28,426 nt of DNA, from NCBI GenBank assembly GCA_964564785.1, contig CAZMCT010000041.1, positions 1-28,426 on the forward strand. The letters are read 5' to 3'. Position 1 is the first letter of the stretch. Each line of letters starts with the position of its first letter. Under the pieces are notes generated by a model. That model worked only from the letters and a program-made list of their open reading frames with translations. It searched no databases and had not been told where the DNA came from. The DNA is from CAZMCT01 sp964564785 (GTDB taxonomy: Bacteria > Planctomycetota > Phycisphaerae > UBA1845 > Fen-1342). Below, one piece after another: positions 7,097 through 15,862 of the stretch. The position numbers were made by a program, and so were the translations under genes.

Positions 7097-8158
7097 TCAG
7101 CCCTTGACGGCCCCGAGCTGGAGGCCGCCTACAAACTGCCGCTGGGCTACCAGGAACAGCAGGATGCACGGCAGCATGGTCACCAGACTCGCGGCCATCA
7201 ACAGGTGCATGTCGCGGAAATCGCCGTACTGGTTTTGGAAAGAGTTCAGGGCCACGGCCAACGTCATCTGGTCCTCGCTCTGGAGGTAGATCAGCGGGCC
7301 GAGGAAATCATTCCAGGTACCGATAAAAGTGAACACGGCCGTGATCGCGATCACCGGCTTGCAGAGCGGCAGCATGACCCGCCACCACACGCCGAGGTGG
7401 CCGCAGCCGTCGATGCGGGCGGCCTCGACCAGGGCCTCGGGAATCTGGGCGAAGAACTGCCGGAACATGAAAATGAAGAACGGCGTGCCGAAGAATGCCG
7501 GCACGACCAGCGGCAGGATCGTGTCCACCCAGCCCAGCGACCGAAACAGCAGAAACAGCGGGATCATGGTCACCTGGGCCGGCAGCATCATGGTCGCGAT
7601 CATGACGATGAAGAGCGGGTCGCGGCCGCGGAAGCGCAGCCGGGCAAAGGCGTAGCCGACGAGGCTGCATGAGAGCACCTGGCCGATGACGCACAGCGTG
7701 GTGATGACGACGGTGTTGGCCAGCGCGTCGGCGAAGCTGGACCAGCCGCCGCTGCCGAGCCGCTGGAGGGCGGTCGCGAAGTTCGAGAAGTGCGGCGTGC
7801 GCGGCAGCCAGTTGAACGTGCGGGCCGACGCGGCCGCGGCGGCCTCCGCCGGGCTGGCGACGCTGGTGACGGCCATCCAGTAGAAGGGGAAGGCCATGAC
7901 GGCGGTGCCGGCGGCGAGGAGCAGAGCGAGAACGAGCCGCCCGCAGGTCCGACGGAGGCCGAGTGCGTGGTGCGGCCCTGGTGCGCCGCGGCGCGGCGCG
8001 CGACGCGCAGCGCCGCGGGGCGGCGGCGATTCCGAGCAGCCGCGGAGCGGCGTCAGACGGTAGCCCGTGGCGTCAGCCGTGGACGGCCGGTCGCCCGCCT
8101 CCCCAGACTCGGAGGGGCGCAGGCGCAGGTCGCTGTTCCCAGGTGTACCGCTCGTCAT
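7097..8158 (-). CDS. ABC sugar transporter permease, MalG type
   Basis: A 353-aa integral membrane protein. The first ~70 residues are Arg/Pro-rich and unlike the family, so the true start may be later, but no better start codon is visible. It then has six predicted helices (first at 74-100). The cytoplasmic EAA loop EAARIDGCGHLGVWWRVMLP (about 246-265) docks the ATPase subunit. The C-terminal QRQFVGGLQLGAVKG is typical of MalG/CUT1 permeases for oligosaccharides. It lies 52 bases downstream of the SBP-permease fusion, surely in one transcript, and provides the second permease of the pair. No ATPase gene follows; a MalK-type subunit must be encoded elsewhere. Confidence 0.85.
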   Translation of the reverse strand: MTSGTPGNSDLRLRPSESGEAGDRPSTADATGYRLTPLRGCSESPPPRGAARRAPRRGAPGPHHALGLRRTCGRLVLALLLAAGTAVMAFPFYWMAVTSVASPAEAAAAASARTFNWLPRTPHFSNFATALQRLGSGGWSSFADALANTVVITTLCVIGQVLSCSLVGYAFARLRFRGRDPLFIVMIATMMLPAQVTMIPLFLLFRSLGWVDTILPLVVPAFFGTPFFIFMFRQFFAQIPEALVEAARIDGCGHLGVWWRVMLPLCKPVIAITAVFTFIGTWNDFLGPLIYLQSEDQMTLAVALNSFQNQYGDFRDMHLLMAASLVTMLPCILLFLVAQRQFVGGLQLGAVKG

Positions 8159-8210
8159 ACTCGCACGACCGTCTCATGCTCCCGCGGTTGGCCCGGAACC
8201 GCTGTGCGGC

Positions 8211-10706
8211 TCAGGTCTTCAGGGCCTCGTAATACACGAATCTGCGGCTGCCGCGCATGACGAGCAACGTGAGCGCCAGGACGATCAGCAGCAGCAGCCA
8301 GGCCATCGCGCTCGCGTACCCCATCGCGCCCAGGTCGAACGCCTTCTTGTACAGGTAATACACGTAGAAATGCGTCGCGGTCCCCGGGCCGCCGCCGGTC
8401 ATCACGTACACCTGCGTGAAGATCTGAAACGACCCGATGATCGCCATGATGGTGTTGAAGAAAATCACCGGGCTGAGCATCGGCAGCGTGACGTTGCGGA
8501 AGCGCCGCCAGCCGGTCGCCCCGTCGATCTCGGCCGCCTCGTAAAGCTCGCGGGGGATGCCCTTCAGGCCCGCGAGGTAGATCATCATGGTCCCCCCGAT
8601 CACCCACAAGTTGATCAGCGCGAACGCGGGAACGCCGCAGCGCTCCGCGTCCCGCTCGAACCAGCCGGCCGGCCCGATCGCGGCGGGCAGCAGCCGCGCA
8701 AGCCGCTCGTGCGCGAGCGGCTCGAGACCCGCGTTGAGGACAGTCAGCAGCGGACTCGCGGCGGCGTTCACCAGCTTCGCCAGCGGCACGTACAGGGGGT
8801 TGAGCAGTTCGCCCGCCGAAGCCAGCAGCGCGTTCAACAGGCCGTAGTCGTGGTGGAAGACCCACTTCCACAGGATCGCCATGCCCACGCCCGCGAGCAC
8901 GCTCGGCAGATACCAGATCGCCCGAAAGACGCCGATCCCACGCATTTCGCGGGCAAGCAGCATGGCCGCGACCAGCGCCGCAAGCTGGCTGCTCGGCACC
9001 GCCAGCAGCGCGTACCACGTGGTCACGAACAGCGCCTTGCGGAACGTGGGATCGAACGTCAGCAGTTCGCGATAATTGTCGAGCCCGACCCATTCGGCAC
9101 GATCGAGCGTGAGCATCGCGTTCCAGCGTGTGAAGCCCAGCAGCAACGATAGGGCAATCGGCACCGCGGCGAACGCGACGAAGCCGATCACCCAGGGCGC
9201 GACCATCGCCATGCCCGCCAGCTCCTCGCGCAGCGCGATCCGCCCCGGACGTCGCAGCCACCACACGGTCGCGGCGACCAGCACGACCGGCAGCGCGATC
9301 CCCAGTCCGCCGCGCGCGATCGCCCTCCAGGGCATCGCCGGCGCCGGCGCCGTGTACGTCGCGAGCTGCCGCCAGGTCCGCTCCACCCGCTCCAACTCCG
9401 GCCGCACCGGCCGCCCCAATTTGTAGATCCCCTCGAACGCGGTCTTGAGCTCGTCCATGAAGCGCAGGTCGGCCGGCCAGGAGATCGGCCGCGCAACCTC
9501 GGCGCCGCGCAGGAACACATCGTCGTGCTCGGGTGGCGCAGCCGGGTCGGTGAAGCACGGCGATTGCGCGACGCTGCGCAGCACCGGGATCGCCAGCCCC
9601 GTATCGCACACCATCTCCTGCCCCTCACGGCCGAGGAGGTACTTCATCAGCCGCCAGGCCGCCGGCTTGTGACGGCCCTCGCGGGCCATGGCCCACGCGA
9701 CCGTCAGCACGCCGTTGGTCGGCTCGTGGCCCGCTGCGTGCGGCAACGGGGCGAAATCCCAACGGAACGTCGCGCCGGTCCGGTACAGCGGCACCATCCA
9801 GCGCCCGAACGGCCCGGCCATGCCGATCTTCCCGGTCAGGAACGGCGCTTGGCCGGTTTCGAGTTGCGTCTTGGCCGACAGCAGCGTGCGGTCCTCGTCA
9901 TGGAACCACGCGCGGAGCTGGTCGAGCGCGGCCACGACTGCGGGCTCGGTCAGCCGGAAATCCTGAAAGCCCGGCCCGGCCACGTCGAGCCCGTGGGTGT
10001 AAAGGTAAATCTGGATCATTACCTCCCAGGTGACGAGCTCGGCCCCGTAGCAGTCGGGCAGGCGGCCGATCTTCTGGGCGGCCGCATGGAACTCATCCCA
10101 AGTCCACCCCGCGGGCGACGGGTAGGGAACGCCGGCGAGATCGAACAGGTCCCGGTTGTAGTAGAACCCCACGCATGTGAAGTCCTTGGGCAGGCCGACG
10201 AGCGTGCCGCGCCCCATCGTGCGGGTCTGCGCGTCGTAGCGGAACGCGGCGAGGGTCGCGGGGAAGAAGTCATCGAGGTCGGGGGCGTCGGCCACACCAC
10301 CCGCCCGGTCGCGCTGGACCCAGGGCTCGATATCCTCAAGCACTTCCTTCGACGCGATCGCGGCCGCCTTCTCAAATGGGAGATAGAAAAGGTCCGGCGG
10401 GTCACCCGAGGCGAGCATGGTCTGGAGCTTGGTCGCGAGCTGTGCGGCCGAGCCGGTGTTTGTCCGCACCACTCGCACGTCCGGGTTGAGGCGCTCGAAA
10501 TCGCGGACGAGCCGTTCGACGATGCGATCCTCTTCCTTATCACCCCAGTGAAGAACGCGGAGCTGCACTTGGTCGGCTCGCAGGGGAGCGTTGCGCAGCG
10601 GCCGGGTCGCGACCCAGGCGAAGGACCCGAGCGTGACGAATACGGCCGCGATGGCGAGCAGCCAGCGCGCCAGGCGGGCGACGAGTTGCAGCGCGTTTCC
10701 AAGCAA
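8211..10706 (-). CDS. Fused extracellular solute-binding protein and MalF-type permease
   Basis: One continuous frame joins two proteins normally encoded apart. Numbered from the frame's first codon (TTG at 10802): membrane anchor 44-65; family-1 solute-binding domain about 78-480 (LHWGDKEEDRI, DLFYLPFEK, GLPKDFTCVGFYYNRDLFD); a further helix 497-516; MalF-type permease 530-863 with EAA loop EAAEIDGATGWRRFRNVTLP (755-774). The binding domain would sit outside the membrane, tethered to its own channel. I prefer the TTG at 10706 as start because the promoter on this strand (10774-10802) leaves only later codons in the transcript; this gives 831 aa. Its partner is the MalG-type gene downstream; the divergent amylase gene suggests maltodextrin uptake. 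Confidence 0.85.
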   Translation of the reverse strand: MLGNALQLVARLARWLLAIAAVFVTLGSFAWVATRPLRNAPLRADQVQLRVLHWGDKEEDRIVERLVRDFERLNPDVRVVRTNTGSAAQLATKLQTMLASGDPPDLFYLPFEKAAAIASKEVLEDIEPWVQRDRAGGVADAPDLDDFFPATLAAFRYDAQTRTMGRGTLVGLPKDFTCVGFYYNRDLFDLAGVPYPSPAGWTWDEFHAAAQKIGRLPDCYGAELVTWEVMIQIYLYTHGLDVAGPGFQDFRLTEPAVVAALDQLRAWFHDEDRTLLSAKTQLETGQAPFLTGKIGMAGPFGRWMVPLYRTGATFRWDFAPLPHAAGHEPTNGVLTVAWAMAREGRHKPAAWRLMKYLLGREGQEMVCDTGLAIPVLRSVAQSPCFTDPAAPPEHDDVFLRGAEVARPISWPADLRFMDELKTAFEGIYKLGRPVRPELERVERTWRQLATYTAPAPAMPWRAIARGGLGIALPVVLVAATVWWLRRPGRIALREELAGMAMVAPWVIGFVAFAAVPIALSLLLGFTRWNAMLTLDRAEWVGLDNYRELLTFDPTFRKALFVTTWYALLAVPSSQLAALVAAMLLAREMRGIGVFRAIWYLPSVLAGVGMAILWKWVFHHDYGLLNALLASAGELLNPLYVPLAKLVNAAASPLLTVLNAGLEPLAHERLARLLPAAIGPAGWFERDAERCGVPAFALINLWVIGGTMMIYLAGLKGIPRELYEAAEIDGATGWRRFRNVTLPMLSPVIFFNTIMAIIGSFQIFTQVYVMTGGGPGTATHFYVYYLYKKAFDLGAMGYASAMAWLLLLIVLALTLLVMRGSRRFVYYEALKT

Positions 10707-10773
10707 GGGATTGCGCCTGCTGAGGTCACGGCGGGGCGCGGCTCGCGTGGGCGCTCGCGTCTCGACCGTGTCG

Positions 10774-10802
10774 AGTATAATCCCGCGGATGCCACGCTTC
10801 AA
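10774..10802 (-). promoter_or_regulatory. Promoter for the ABC transporter genes
   Basis: On the minus strand TTGAAG (10802-10797) and TATACT (10779-10774) are separated by 17 bases. The box overlaps the TATAAT of the divergent gene, so the two promoters should compete or share a regulator. Confidence 0.55.
10776..10781 (+). promoter_or_regulatory. TATAAT box of the GH13 gene
   Basis: A perfect TATAAT ends only 7 bases before the ATG at 10789, so transcription would begin at or next to the start codon and the mRNA would be leaderless. No good -35 box is seen at 16-18 bases upstream. Confidence 0.45.
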
Positions 10803-13272
10803 ACTAGTTCAAACGATGTGGATCGCGGGCTTCGCGCTCTTCGTGGCGGCCCACGCCGCGGCTCAGAATTGGCCCCCTGCGCCGCCCTTGCCCGTTGCGG
10901 CGGATTTGCAGAGCGGCCCACTGCCGCCATCCATCACCGCCCAACACACCGAGACCGGCCGGTGGCGCTGTACGTTTGAGTACGCCGCCGAGCTCGGCCA
11001 GCCGACGCCGCGATCCGTGGCCCTGGCCGGTACCTTCAACGGCTGGAACAAGGCGGCCACGCCTCTTCGAATGAGTGCGGGCGGGACATGGAGCGCGGCC
11101 GTGGATCTCCCGGCCGGCATGCACCTGTACAAGTTCGTGCTCGACGACGAGCGCTGGATCGCCGACCCGCGCAACCCGGACACGGTGCATGACGGCCACG
11201 ACGGGCGCAACTCGGTTCTACGGCTCGGGCGCATCGCGAACCTGCGGGAATCGCCGGCGCGGAGCGGGGACGGCCAGATCGACGGTTTGGCGCTCGAGCA
11301 CGATCCGCGACAACCTTCCTATTTGCAGTATCTTGCGGGGGGTCGGGCACTGCTCCGCCTGCGCACGCTCAGCAATGACGTGGAAAGCGTGCGGCTGAGC
11401 TGCCCGGGGGAACCGCCGATGGAAATGTCGGTCGTGAGCCGTGACCCGCTCTTCACGCTGTGGGAGGTCGAGACCCTGCTGCCGAAGCTCCCGGCACCGC
11501 CCGACCAGACGGAGCGGCCGCGCTTCGTGTACACTTTTGTTCTGACCGACGGCTCAGCGCAGGTAGTCGGTCCGCGGATCTTCGACGAGGTGCCCCGCTT
11601 GGAATCCGAGATTTTCCACACGCCCGATTGGGCCAAACACGCGATCTGGTACCAGATTTTTCCGGACCGTTTCCGCAACGGCGATCCGAGCAATGACCGC
11701 CAGCCGGTTCGACCGTGGACCAGCGAGTGGTTCACGCCGTCGCCATGGGAGGGGCAGGACGGGCAGACGTTCTACAAGTTCTTCGTGTTCGACCGGCAGT
11801 ACGGCGGCGACCTGGCGGGGATCGAGGAGAAGCTGGGCTACTTGAAGGAACTGGGGGTCAACGCGCTGTACCTGAACCCGGTGTTTCAATCGGAGAGCAA
11901 CCATAAATACAACGCGACGAATTACGTGCACATCGACGAGCACTTCGGGACGCTGGGCGACTACGAACCGGCGGCGGCGAAGGAAGACCTGAATGATCCG
12001 TCGACGTGGGTATGGACCGAGTCGGACAAGAAATTCCTGCGGCTGCTCAAGAAGGCCCACGCGCTCGGGTTCAAGGTGATCATCGACGGGGTGTTCAACC
12101 ACGTGGGGACGTTGCACCCGGCTTTCCAGAGCGTGCAGCGGTTGGGGCGCGAGTCGCCGTACGTCGACTGGTTCAACGTGACGAGTTGGGAACCGTTCAA
12201 GTACGAAGGCTGGTTCGGGCACGATGCCCTGCCGGTGTTCCGCAAGAGCCCCGACGGCCTGGCGAGCGAGCAGGTGAAGCGGCACATCTTCGCTGTGACC
12301 CGGCGGTGGATGGATCCGGACGGCGATGGCGACCCGTCCGACGGCATCGACGGCTGGCGGCTCGACGTACCGAACGAGATTCCCGCGCCGTTCTGGGTCG
12401 AGTGGCGCAAGCTGGTGAAGTCGATCAACCCCGAAGCGTACATTACGGGCGAAATCTGGGACCGGGCCGACGCGTGGTTGGACGGCCGGCATTTCGACGC
12501 GGTGATGAACTACGAGTTCGCCCGCGCGGTTGTGGCGTGGGCGTTCAACGTGAAGCTGAAGGAGTCGCCCAGCGTGCTCGACCGGCGGCTGCGCGACCTG
12601 CGACTGGCGTACCCGCGAGCGGCGACGCTCGTGTTGCAGAACCTGATGAACAGCCACGATACCGACCGGCTGGCATCGATGGCCCACAACCCGGATCGGG
12701 CGTACGACCACGCGAACCGCGTACAGGACAACGGCCCGCATTACGACAACAGCAAGCCCAGCCCCGCCGCGTATGCCAAGGCACGGCTGGCGGCCCTGGT
12801 GCAGATGACCTACGTCGGGGCGCCGATGGTGTACTACGGCGACGAGGTCGGCATGTGGGGTGGGGACGACCCCAACTGCCGCAAACCGATGCTCTGGGCC
12901 GATCTCGAGCCCTACGAGCAGCCCGAGGAGAACTTCGTCATGCGCGACCAGCTCGCCTTCTACCGGCGGGCGATCGCGCTGCGGGCCGACCACCCGGCCC
13001 TGCGCACCGGCAGCTTCCAGACCCTGCTGACCGACGACGCGGCCGACGTCTGGGCGTTCCTCCGCAAGGACGAGCGCGAGCAACTCATCGTGGCCCTCAA
13101 TGGGTCGGACCGCGAACGGACCGTGGTGATTCCGCTGCCGCCGAGCGCCGCCGAGCGCTGGCGCGGCGTCTTCAACTGCGACGCCACATTCGAGGCCGAA
13201 GGTCGGCGGCTGACGCTCACGATTCCGCCCGTCGCCGGCGTCGTCGTGCACGCTCCGGCGCCGCAACGTTGA
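10789..13272 (+). CDS. Secreted GH13 alpha-amylase / neopullulanase-like enzyme
   Basis: An 827-aa protein with a signal peptide (MPRFKLVQTMWIAGFALFVA, cleavage after AHAAAQ near 26). Residues ~75-150 form a CBM48/AMPK-type glycogen-binding domain (AGTFNGWNKAATPL, LYKFVLDDERWI). Then comes a CBM34-like N-domain to ~280 and a GH13 barrel from WYQIFPDRFRNGD (~287). Conserved regions are present: DGVFNH (433-438), GWRLD with nucleophile Asp526, GEIWD with acid/base Glu555, and NSHDTD with His623-Asp624. DPDGDGDPSDG (~509-519) may bind calcium. It should hydrolyse alpha-1,4 (and possibly alpha-1,6) glucan links outside the membrane, feeding the divergent transporter. The ATG at 10789 is placed by the TATAAT; a later ATG (10816) would also keep a signal peptide. 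Confidence 0.9.
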   Translation: MPRFKLVQTMWIAGFALFVAAHAAAQNWPPAPPLPVAADLQSGPLPPSITAQHTETGRWRCTFEYAAELGQPTPRSVALAGTFNGWNKAATPLRMSAGGTWSAAVDLPAGMHLYKFVLDDERWIADPRNPDTVHDGHDGRNSVLRLGRIANLRESPARSGDGQIDGLALEHDPRQPSYLQYLAGGRALLRLRTLSNDVESVRLSCPGEPPMEMSVVSRDPLFTLWEVETLLPKLPAPPDQTERPRFVYTFVLTDGSAQVVGPRIFDEVPRLESEIFHTPDWAKHAIWYQIFPDRFRNGDPSNDRQPVRPWTSEWFTPSPWEGQDGQTFYKFFVFDRQYGGDLAGIEEKLGYLKELGVNALYLNPVFQSESNHKYNATNYVHIDEHFGTLGDYEPAAAKEDLNDPSTWVWTESDKKFLRLLKKAHALGFKVIIDGVFNHVGTLHPAFQSVQRLGRESPYVDWFNVTSWEPFKYEGWFGHDALPVFRKSPDGLASEQVKRHIFAVTRRWMDPDGDGDPSDGIDGWRLDVPNEIPAPFWVEWRKLVKSINPEAYITGEIWDRADAWLDGRHFDAVMNYEFARAVVAWAFNVKLKESPSVLDRRLRDLRLAYPRAATLVLQNLMNSHDTDRLASMAHNPDRAYDHANRVQDNGPHYDNSKPSPAAYAKARLAALVQMTYVGAPMVYYGDEVGMWGGDDPNCRKPMLWADLEPYEQPEENFVMRDQLAFYRRAIALRADHPALRTGSFQTLLTDDAADVWAFLRKDEREQLIVALNGSDRERTVVIPLPPSAAERWRGVFNCDATFEAEGRRLTLTIPPVAGVVVHAPAPQR

Positions 13273-13312
13273 TGGTCGGCGGCCGCGCGGCGCTTGCCAG
13301 GCGGAGCGGGTT

Positions 13313-13357
13313 CCGCGCCGGGCCGTGGGCGATGCGGGCACCACGAGTCCGGCGCGG
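13313..13357. terminator. Bidirectional terminator between convergent genes
   Basis: CCGCGCCGG (13313-13321) pairs perfectly with 13349-13357, and a nested CGTGG (13324-13328) pairs with CCACG (13341-13345). It lies in the 109-base gap between the ends of two convergent genes. No T-run is seen. Confidence 0.5.
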
Positions 13358-13381
13358 TTGTCGCCTCCCCTCCATCATGGG

Positions 13382-15565
13382 CTACGGACACGGTCCGCCG
13401 CCCGTGACCAGCAGCGCCACGAACGGGTTGATGTCGTCGAACCCGATCGCACCGTTGCCGTTGATGTCGAAATTGCACGGGTTGCACAGCGGCCCGCCGG
13501 TGAGACCCGCCACGAACGGGTTGATGTCGCCGAAGTCGACGACGCCGTCGCAGTTCGTGTCGCCCGGGCAGCACTGCGGCCAGCAGATGTGCTCGTAGGT
13601 GCCCTCGATCCAGAACCGCTCGCCGAACACGTCGAGTGAGACCCATCGCGGACAGAACGGCCAGGTCCAGTCAATGACGTACGATCCGTCGGTCGTGACA
13701 TGCCCGAGATAATCGCGCCGCACGAACTCGTCCTCCCACGGCAGCGGGGGACGCTGCGGATTCGTCCACTCCAGATCGCTGTAGTTCAGCGCCACGTCGA
13801 CGTAGCCGTCGTTCCACGTCAGCACGTCGATCGTGAGCCGGACCGTCTTGTGCCGGCCGCAATCGCAATTGGGGTCGGTTCGCGCTTCGTTGGCACAGAT
13901 TGAATCCCACTCGACGTTGCAGCAGTACGGGTCATAACTGCACACCGAGTCGCGACACGCGGAATCCGCGCAGCCCGGATACTCGTGCATGAAGCAGCAG
14001 TCGCCGCTCGAGCCGCCGGGTGGCGCGAACTCGTTTTCCCACCAGATGTTCCACCACTCTGGGTAGCGGAACCACGGTCCGCCGAATTCGGGATCCGACC
14101 AGCCGTCGTTCACGCCCTCCGTGAAGAGGTTGCCCGCGGAGTCCATCCACACGTTGTAGCGCCCCAGGTCCTGAATCTGACCGCAGGGCTGGCACGTGAG
14201 CTGCGCGACGTACTCGGCTCCGCACGGCACGCCGCTGAAGCCGACCGTGGTGACGACGAGCCAATAGCGGCCCGGCGGCAGGCAGCCCGCGGAGGCGTGG
14301 ACCGGCTCGCATGGCAGCGAGTCCGCCAGCGCCAGGAGTGTGTAGTTGCAGCCGTTGTTGCCGTCGAGGATGCCGATCCGCGTCGGAAACTCGCCCACGA
14401 CACGCCACGACAGCACCGTCGGCTCCGTCGTCACGATCTCGTACCAGTCGGTGTCGCGCGTGCTCGTGCTGTTGTTGTAATTGCCCGTTCGGCCGCAGAT
14501 CGCCTGGCCGCACTGAATCGGCGTGAACACCGGCGGGTCGCTGTTGCAGCCGCCATTGTAGTTGTCGACATAACCGTCGTAGCAGTCGGGCTCGCCCTCG
14601 GGCACGCTGCCGAACTGGCAGTCGATGTCGCAAGTCGTGAAGCACACCGCCAGATCCGTGTACAGGTTATAGGGTATCCCGCCCTGGTCGCTCTGCAACG
14701 CGTAGTCATCGCCGGTATCGCTCGTCAGCCACGCGAAGAAGCAGTCATTGCCGAAGGGGCGGCTGACGATCGAGACCCAACCCGCGCTCAGCTCGCAGCA
14801 GACCGGCAGCGCATTGACGGTGAAGCGCAGGAGTTCAAACGGCGTGCCGCCCACAACGTAGATGATGCCGGTCTGCTGGATCATCGGTTGCACCACGTAC
14901 GAGCACACTTCCTGACCGGGGGTGCCGCGGCACTGGCAGTTCGAGTCCGTCGCGGCCTCTTCGGCACAGATCTGGTCCCACGTCACGTTGCAGCAGTACG
15001 GGTCATAGCTGCACACCGAGTTGCGGCAGAGCGTGTCCGTGCAGCCGGGTGAACTGTGTGCGTGGCAGCAGTCGCCGCTCGGGCCGCCGGGCGCGTTGAG
15101 GTAGAACCGCACCTCGAATTCCGCTCCGGGCGGGAATGGGCACGGGGTGATGCTCGGCGATACGCCAAAGCCGTACCAGTGCAGGTCGCAGATCGGCGCC
15201 GGGACGTTCGTGAAATTCTCGTATACGACGAACGAGGAATTGCTACCCTGGCCGCTGAACCAGCCGTTCCAGGCCTCGTCGGGTCCGTTGCCCGGTTGGC
15301 CCCAAATCGTGCCCGGTGGGCATGGAACACTCGTCCGTGACCCGCCCGGCGGCGCCTCGACCGGTATCGGACGCAGGCCGGCCGGTGCGGCTGTAGCGGA
15401 CGTTTCACCGGACACCGACGGGCTGGGCGGGGCCAGCAACGCCGTCTGCGGGGTCAGCGTTGAGCTCTCGGCCGCTTGAATGGCAAAGGGGGTTTCCGCA
15501 GTAGCTGAGGCGGTACAGGGGACGGCGAGCACGACGGTTACCGTCCAGATGCTCCACTTGCGCAT
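13382..15565 (-). CDS. Secreted Cys-rich protein with dockerin-like C-terminus
   Basis: The ATG at 15565 is chosen because GAGGAG lies just upstream and a signal peptide follows (MRKWSIWTVTVVLAVPCTAS, cleavage near 23); the frame extends upstream without signals. The 727-aa product is acidic, aromatic-rich and has over 50 cysteines. A 49-aa ten-Cys module (GDCC...GC...C...VCSYDPYCCNV.WD.IC) occurs at 164-212 and 521-569, identical at about 35 of 49 positions. The C-terminus (668-727) holds two EF-hand-like loops, GDTNCDGVVDFGDINPFV and DINGNGAIGFDDINPFV, the dockerin-type ending common in planctomycete exported proteins. No catalytic motif is recognisable. Probably an extracellular binding or matrix protein; function unknown. 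It is a single-gene unit with its own promoter. Confidence 0.8.
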   Translation of the reverse strand: MRKWSIWTVTVVLAVPCTASATAETPFAIQAAESSTLTPQTALLAPPSPSVSGETSATAAPAGLRPIPVEAPPGGSRTSVPCPPGTIWGQPGNGPDEAWNGWFSGQGSNSSFVVYENFTNVPAPICDLHWYGFGVSPSITPCPFPPGAEFEVRFYLNAPGGPSGDCCHAHSSPGCTDTLCRNSVCSYDPYCCNVTWDQICAEEAATDSNCQCRGTPGQEVCSYVVQPMIQQTGIIYVVGGTPFELLRFTVNALPVCCELSAGWVSIVSRPFGNDCFFAWLTSDTGDDYALQSDQGGIPYNLYTDLAVCFTTCDIDCQFGSVPEGEPDCYDGYVDNYNGGCNSDPPVFTPIQCGQAICGRTGNYNNSTSTRDTDWYEIVTTEPTVLSWRVVGEFPTRIGILDGNNGCNYTLLALADSLPCEPVHASAGCLPPGRYWLVVTTVGFSGVPCGAEYVAQLTCQPCGQIQDLGRYNVWMDSAGNLFTEGVNDGWSDPEFGGPWFRYPEWWNIWWENEFAPPGGSSGDCCFMHEYPGCADSACRDSVCSYDPYCCNVEWDSICANEARTDPNCDCGRHKTVRLTIDVLTWNDGYVDVALNYSDLEWTNPQRPPLPWEDEFVRRDYLGHVTTDGSYVIDWTWPFCPRWVSLDVFGERFWIEGTYEHICWPQCCPGDTNCDGVVDFGDINPFVAGLTGGPLCNPCNFDINGNGAIGFDDINPFVALLVTGGGPCP
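13859..14005 (-). repeat. Cys-rich module, DNA copy A
   Basis: This 147-bp in-frame segment encodes residues 521-569. It shares long identical DNA stretches with copy B, for example the ACGTTGCAGCAGTACGGGTC word on the plus strand. Confidence 0.7.
14930..15076 (-). repeat. Cys-rich module, DNA copy B
   Basis: This 147-bp in-frame segment encodes residues 164-212. Like copy A it follows a PGG(P/S)SG stretch and ends in NCxC, so the repeated unit probably starts a few codons earlier. Confidence 0.7.
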
Positions 15566-15651
15566 GCTTCGCACTCCTCTCTTGGGCGGCGCCCGCATCC
15601 GACACGCTCGGGTAACGGGTAGTCGCGAACCGTTGGCAGCTCGGGTTCGAC

Positions 15652-15682
15652 GCGCGCGCACGGCGTACGGCCGTGCGCGCGC
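15652..15682 (-). promoter_or_regulatory. Perfect 13-bp hairpin in the leader of the Cys-rich gene
   Basis: GCGCGCGCACGGC (15652-15664) pairs perfectly with 15670-15682 around a 5-base loop. It lies about 87 bases before the start codon and downstream of the promoter at 15780-15809, so it would form in the mRNA leader. It could attenuate transcription or stabilise the message. Confidence 0.5.
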
Positions 15683-15779
15683 CCGAATCGGCGCATCCGA
15701 GATGGACGATCTGGGTTTCCATTGCCGACGTCGACATGCCGCGACGGACGTTCCCTTTTTGCCCGAACCGCTCAGTGAA

Positions 15780-15809
15780 ATAGTAACGCGCACGCTGGGG
15801 GGGAGTCAA
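15780..15809 (-). promoter_or_regulatory. Promoter of the Cys-rich protein gene
   Basis: On the minus strand TTGACT (15809-15804) and TACTAT (15785-15780) are separated by 18 bases. This gives a leader of roughly 210 bases that contains the 15652-15682 hairpin. Confidence 0.5.
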
Positions 15810-15862
15810 TAATTAGCTCCGTTGCATTCGGAATCCGCGCGTGCCGCACCCCGGCAGGCCGG

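Noticed and set aside
9525..10979. 484-codon plus-strand open frame
   Set aside because: It is antisense to the SBP-permease fusion and lacks a ribosome-binding site and recognisable motifs.
11554..13344. 596-codon minus-strand open frame
   Set aside because: It is antisense to the GH13 gene, whose catalytic motifs are intact, and its translation is Arg/His/Val-rich without domains; a GC-codon shadow.
13382..13560. True cellulosomal dockerin
   Set aside because: The two Ca-loop repeats match the general dockerin/EF-hand pattern, but such endings are common on planctomycete exported proteins without cohesins, and no cohesin or cellulosome gene is present.
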